This document shows, piece after piece, positions 61,193 to 64,000 of a stretch of DNA of 64,000 nucleotides. The number at the start of each line of letters is the position of its first letter. Position 1 is the first letter of the stretch. The notes below the pieces were generated by a model. The model searched no databases. It was not told where the DNA came from and saw only the letters and a program-made list of their open reading frames with translations. The DNA comes from Bilifractor sp002394235. GTDB taxonomy: Bacteria > Bacillota > Clostridia > Lachnospirales > Lachnospiraceae. The stretch is from the NCBI RefSeq assembly GCF_052118845.1, contig NZ_JBQKGJ010000015.1, positions 1 through 64,000 of the forward strand, written 5' to 3'. Both the position numbers and the translations under genes were made by a program.

Positions 61193-61240
61193 TGTACATC
61201 CAATATAACGGCATACCTGTTGCCCTGCACAGCCAATATA
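61193..61240. promoter_or_regulatory. Direct repeat upstream of the polymerase gene
   Basis: TGTACATCCAATATA (61193-61207) and TGCACAGCCAATATA (61226-61240), 33 bp apart, in the divergent gap between the polymerase and the S24 regulator. Candidate binding sites for that regulator. No classical SOS box was found in the gap. Confidence 0.5.
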
Positions 61241-61305
61241 GCACTATTTTGAGCGGAAATAAATGGTCGTTTCGGCCCGTTTTTCTTTTGTGGATAGATT
61301 TTTGC

Positions 61306-61334
61306 TTGCTATTTGTGAGGAATGGTGATACTAT
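61306..61334 (+). promoter_or_regulatory. Promoter of the S24 regulator
   Basis: TTGCTA (61306-61311), a 17-bp spacer and TACTAT (61329-61334), 90 bp upstream of the start codon. Confidence 0.65.
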
Positions 61335-61423
61335 GCAGACATAAGAAACAGACTGTCTGTCGGCAGTCTCCGCGATAAACTGACAGATTTCAGAACCGGG
61401 AAAGCAAAAGAAAGAGGTGTAAC

Positions 61424-62158
61424 ATGGAGAATATCGGCGCAATCATTACTTCCTACCGGAAGAAAGCGCACATGTCACAGATTGAACTTGCGGACAGACT
61501 TCAGGAAGACGGCATCGATGTAAGCTCCAAAAGTGTTTCCGCCTGGGAAACCGGAAGGAATGAGATCTCCGCGCGGATTTTCCTGCATGTGTGCCGGATC
61601 CTGAAGATTCCGGACTGTCTCGAGGAATACTTCGGCAGCAACCCGAATAACCCGCTGACCATGCTGAACGACGAGGGAAAGCAGAAGGCGCTCTCCTACA
61701 TTGATCTTCTGACTCATCCGGTCAGCTACGCCAGGAAATCAAATGTAATACCGTACCCGTCGGCTCCTTCCGACAGCCTTTCCATGATCCGGCTGCGCCT
61801 CTACGATGCAAGGGTGTCCGCCGGTCGCGGAGATTTTCTCGATTCCGATTATTACACGACCATCGAGGTACCCGCCACGGAAGCGGGGGATGCCGACTTT
61901 GCCGTTACGATCCACGGGGATAGTATGGAACCGGTTTTCCACGATCACGACATGGTTTACGTGCACCGGCAGGAAACGCTGACGGATGGAGAAATCGGGA
62001 TCTTCTCGCTGAACGACAATGCCTATATCAAGAAGCTGAAGAACGACGATGAGGGGACCTTCCTGATTTCCCTGAACCAGAAGTACGAGCCGATTCCGGT
62101 TCATCTTGACCGTGATTCCTTCCGCATCTTCGGAAGGGTCTGCCGTGCCATCCGGTAA
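61424..62158 (+). CDS. XRE-S24 (LexA/CI-like) self-cleaving regulator
   Basis: 244 residues. An XRE helix-turn-helix spans 1-70 (AIITSYRKKAHMSQIELADRL, SSKSVSAWETGRNEIS). The C-terminal S24 peptidase domain has catalytic Ser167 (HGDSMEP) and Lys203 (AYIKKLK), and Ala133-Gly134 (SAGRGDF) is the likely cleavage site. It should derepress its targets after RecA-stimulated self-cleavage. Divergent from the translesion polymerase, forming a LexA-independent DNA-damage module like those of phages and integrative elements. GAGGTG precedes the ATG. Confidence 0.92.
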   Translation: MENIGAIITSYRKKAHMSQIELADRLQEDGIDVSSKSVSAWETGRNEISARIFLHVCRILKIPDCLEEYFGSNPNNPLTMLNDEGKQKALSYIDLLTHPVSYARKSNVIPYPSAPSDSLSMIRLRLYDARVSAGRGDFLDSDYYTTIEVPATEAGDADFAVTIHGDSMEPVFHDHDMVYVHRQETLTDGEIGIFSLNDNAYIKKLKNDDEGTFLISLNQKYEPIPVHLDRDSFRIFGRVCRAIR

Positions 62159-62294
62159 CATGACACACCGAAAGGGGAAAAGCCGGGTCCGTTTCAGCAT
62201 TCATCCGCATGCATGTGCCGCTTCACATGCTATGGATGCGGCACTCTGCCAAAAGGATAAATCCGTCAGAATTTCAAGAATGAGGTGTTGCATT

Positions 62295-62495
62295 ATGCTC
62301 AAAAAACCGAACAACCTGTTGGAAGTCCGAAAATCCACCGGTCTTTCCCGAACCAGGGCCGCTGAGGATCTCCAGCTTGACCCCAAAACGCTCTACCGGT
62401 ATGAAAACGGAACACAATGCCCGAATGTCTATACCGCTATGCGTCTCTCGGACTATTATCAGCGGAGTGTAAAGGAGTTGTTTCCTATGGAATAG
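62295..62495 (+). CDS. Small XRE-family DNA-binding protein
   Basis: 66 residues from ATG 62295 with GAGGTG 7 bases upstream; the longer open frame upstream is not coding. The whole protein is one helix-turn-helix domain (NNLLEVRKSTGLSRTRAAEDLQLDPKTLYRYENGTQCPNVYTAMRLSDYYQRSVKELFP). It lies 136 bp after the S24 regulator on the same strand and may be its partner in a two-repressor switch. Confidence 0.82.
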   Translation: MLKKPNNLLEVRKSTGLSRTRAAEDLQLDPKTLYRYENGTQCPNVYTAMRLSDYYQRSVKELFPME

Positions 62496-62587
62496 GGCCC
62501 GGACATGGAATAGAGCCCGGACAGCCTGTGCACCGCTGGAACCGGGGCACAGCAGCTGCCCGACAAAGCACTCTCAAAGAACGATTT

Positions 62588-64000
62588 CTACAGCTCATTC
62601 AGCAGCTGCGGAATGTTTTTCTTACCGAAGAGAATCTTCTCTCCACCATTTATGACAAGGCAGGGGACGCTCATCACATTATATTTTTGCTTTAACTCTC
62701 CGAAGTGATTGAGATCATACACTTCGGCACTGACAAGCGGGTTAAGCGACGCGATCCGCTGCGCAGCAGTTACCAGTTCCGGGCACATGGTGCAGGAGAG
62801 AGACACCAGGATCTGCATGTGTATGTCACGTTTTATCCCGGCGATCTTTTCCCGAAGCTCCGGATCGATTGCCTGTCCCGGCCCGGATGCATTGTAGAGC
62901 CCGAGAACAAAAGAGGTGAACTCATGTCCGCCCGGCACGCCATGGAATGCAAGACCGGTCGGGGAATGATCCTCCTGCAGAATCCGGACAAACGGGGTGT
63001 CTTCTGATTTTTCATCCGATACGATCACCGACAGCTTATCCGTCTGACCTGCAAGCTCGTCCATATAGGATTTCACCTCTTCAGAAACCGGACGATTGTC
63101 TGAATGGAGCTCCAGAATCAGTGGTTTCTCCATTTTGGCAAAGACACTTGAAAGCTGCTGTCTGATCTCATCGGATAAAAGTCCAGTCTGCCTTGAAACC
63201 CCGCTGCCTTTCCCGGAATCTGTGCCGGAATCGACAACCTTATGCACGGAGGCTCTTGCCGCCGGGCGTTCTGCCTTTCTTCCGGTTTTCTGCTGCATGA
63301 CTGAGATATACTTCTCAAGCTCGGTTGCTGCCAGAGCACCATCTCCGGTAGCCGTCACAACCTGCCGCAGGGGTTTGATGCAGACATCTCCCGCCGCATA
63401 CAGACCTTCTACACTCGTTTTCTGGTTTCTGTCAGTTATGACATATCCCTGTTCATTGAGTTCGGCAAAATTCCGGATTAATTCTGTGGACGGCAGGTAT
63501 CCGGCAAACACAAACACACCGAAGATATCCCCGTTTTCCGGCGTGTAGACCGTTCTTTTACCGTTTTTTATATTCTTCCAGCTGATGGTTCGCAGAACCG
63601 AATCTCCCGTCACGCTTTCCACTTCCGTATTTGTGAGGACGGTGATCTTGTTGTTGCTGCGTGCCGTATCCGCTGCAGATTTTGCGCAGGTAAAATCATC
63701 CTCACGGATCAATATTGTTACATGCGAAGCGTATTTAGTCAGGAATACAGATTCTTCTGCGGCAGCAAAGCCGCCTCCAATCACGAAGATCTCCTTCCCG
63801 CTGAAGAATTCACCATCGCATGTCGCACAGTATGCGACACCATGTCCCTTGTACTCAGCTTCACCACGGAAGCCGATCATTCTCGGGTGCGCACCCGTGG
63901 CCAGAATTACACCAAGACATTCCAGCGTTCCCTTATCCGTCTCCACCTTGCGGATCTCGCTTGAAAAATCGAGAGATGTCACTTCCGCGCTCATGAACTC
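62588..64000 (-). CDS. Thioredoxin-reductase-like flavoprotein with a C-terminal thioredoxin-fold domain (5' end off the window)
   Basis: At least 470 residues; the N-terminal FAD motif lies beyond position 64000 and the frame is open to the edge. Visible: GVILATGAHPRMIGFRG, the redox CATC motif (YCATCDGEFF), NADPH motif GGGFAAAEES, and the C-terminal FAD motif GLYAAGDVCIKPLRQVVTATGDGALAA. A polar linker leads to two thioredoxin-like modules with a CTMC active site near the end (SLSCTMCPELV). This is the reverse domain order of AhpF. Probable role: peroxide or disulfide reduction with an external peroxiredoxin. Confidence 0.88.
   Translation of the reverse strand, partial: EFMSAEVTSLDFSSEIRKVETDKGTLECLGVILATGAHPRMIGFRGEAEYKGHGVAYCATCDGEFFSGKEIFVIGGGFAAAEESVFLTKYASHVTILIREDDFTCAKSAADTARSNNKITVLTNTEVESVTGDSVLRTISWKNIKNGKRTVYTPENGDIFGVFVFAGYLPSTELIRNFAELNEQGYVITDRNQKTSVEGLYAAGDVCIKPLRQVVTATGDGALAATELEKYISVMQQKTGRKAERPAARASVHKVVDSGTDSGKGSGVSRQTGLLSDEIRQQLSSVFAKMEKPLILELHSDNRPVSEEVKSYMDELAGQTDKLSVIVSDEKSEDTPFVRILQEDHSPTGLAFHGVPGGHEFTSFVLGLYNASGPGQAIDPELREKIAGIKRDIHMQILVSLSCTMCPELVTAAQRIASLNPLVSAEVYDLNHFGELKQKYNVMSVPCLVINGGEKILFGKKNIPQLLNEL

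Overview
The window looks like a chromosomal segment of a gut Clostridia/Lachnospiraceae bacterium. The basis is moderate GC, AGGAGG-type ribosome-binding sites with GTG/TTG starts, a Firmicutes-style rpmG-secE-nusG-rplK-rplA cluster, a Pdu-type bacterial microcompartment (BMC), NiaR-controlled de novo NAD genes and a PPi-type phosphofructokinase. No rRNA, tRNA or CRISPR array was seen.

Layout. 1-138: the 5' end of a group II intron running off the left edge, placed just after a terminator. 181-8129: plant-glycoside catabolism on the minus strand (VOC protein, Gfo/Idh/MocA oxidoreductase, two GH1 glucosidases, an esterase, a 5'-truncated GH78 rhamnosidase). 8361-10640: ribosomal/transcription genes without rplJL. 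10888-28281: a DeoR regulator and a long BMC operon. In transcription order it runs pduC, D, E, G, H, an adenosyltransferase, a PHP phosphoesterase, a class II aldolase, pduP, a Zn alcohol dehydrogenase, four hexameric shell proteins, pduL, pduN, pduS, pduT. A separate GlcG/PduO-C-like gene lies upstream. 28601-30738: cysE and mtnA. 31454-34931: phosphofructokinase, tetR, two membrane proteins. 35013-41416: an AT-rich island with an IS66 relic and a 1,686-residue SLH surface protein. 41884-49662: regulators, ygiD, a YfhO-type membrane protein, a PrsW-GNAT fusion. 49704-54495: niaR, nadC, nadB and divergent nadA. 54647-64000: an ABC-class ATPase, DUF2207 and LemA proteins, a Y-family polymerase cassette with its S24 regulator, and a truncated thioredoxin-reductase-like protein.

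How it works together. The BMC is best read as a B12-dependent propanediol compartment with its own aldolase. Fuculose- or rhamnulose-1-phosphate would be cleaved to DHAP and lactaldehyde, lactaldehyde reduced to 1,2-propanediol, and the diol dehydrated to propionaldehyde and disproportionated to propanol and propionyl phosphate. The neighbouring mtnA makes a methylthioribose/5-deoxyribose DHAP shunt a plausible second input. GGTTT-rich direct repeats recur at three strong promoters (before pduC, before the aldolase and before the GlcG-like gene) and may be DeoR operators.

The most unusual material is non-coding. One repeat family (30797-31165, 53300-53553, and a relic at 24284-24375) keeps its hairpin architecture while its stem sequences differ by compensatory changes. 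A second family of about 95 bp abuts terminators. Many genes carry short tandem repeats just beyond their stop codons.
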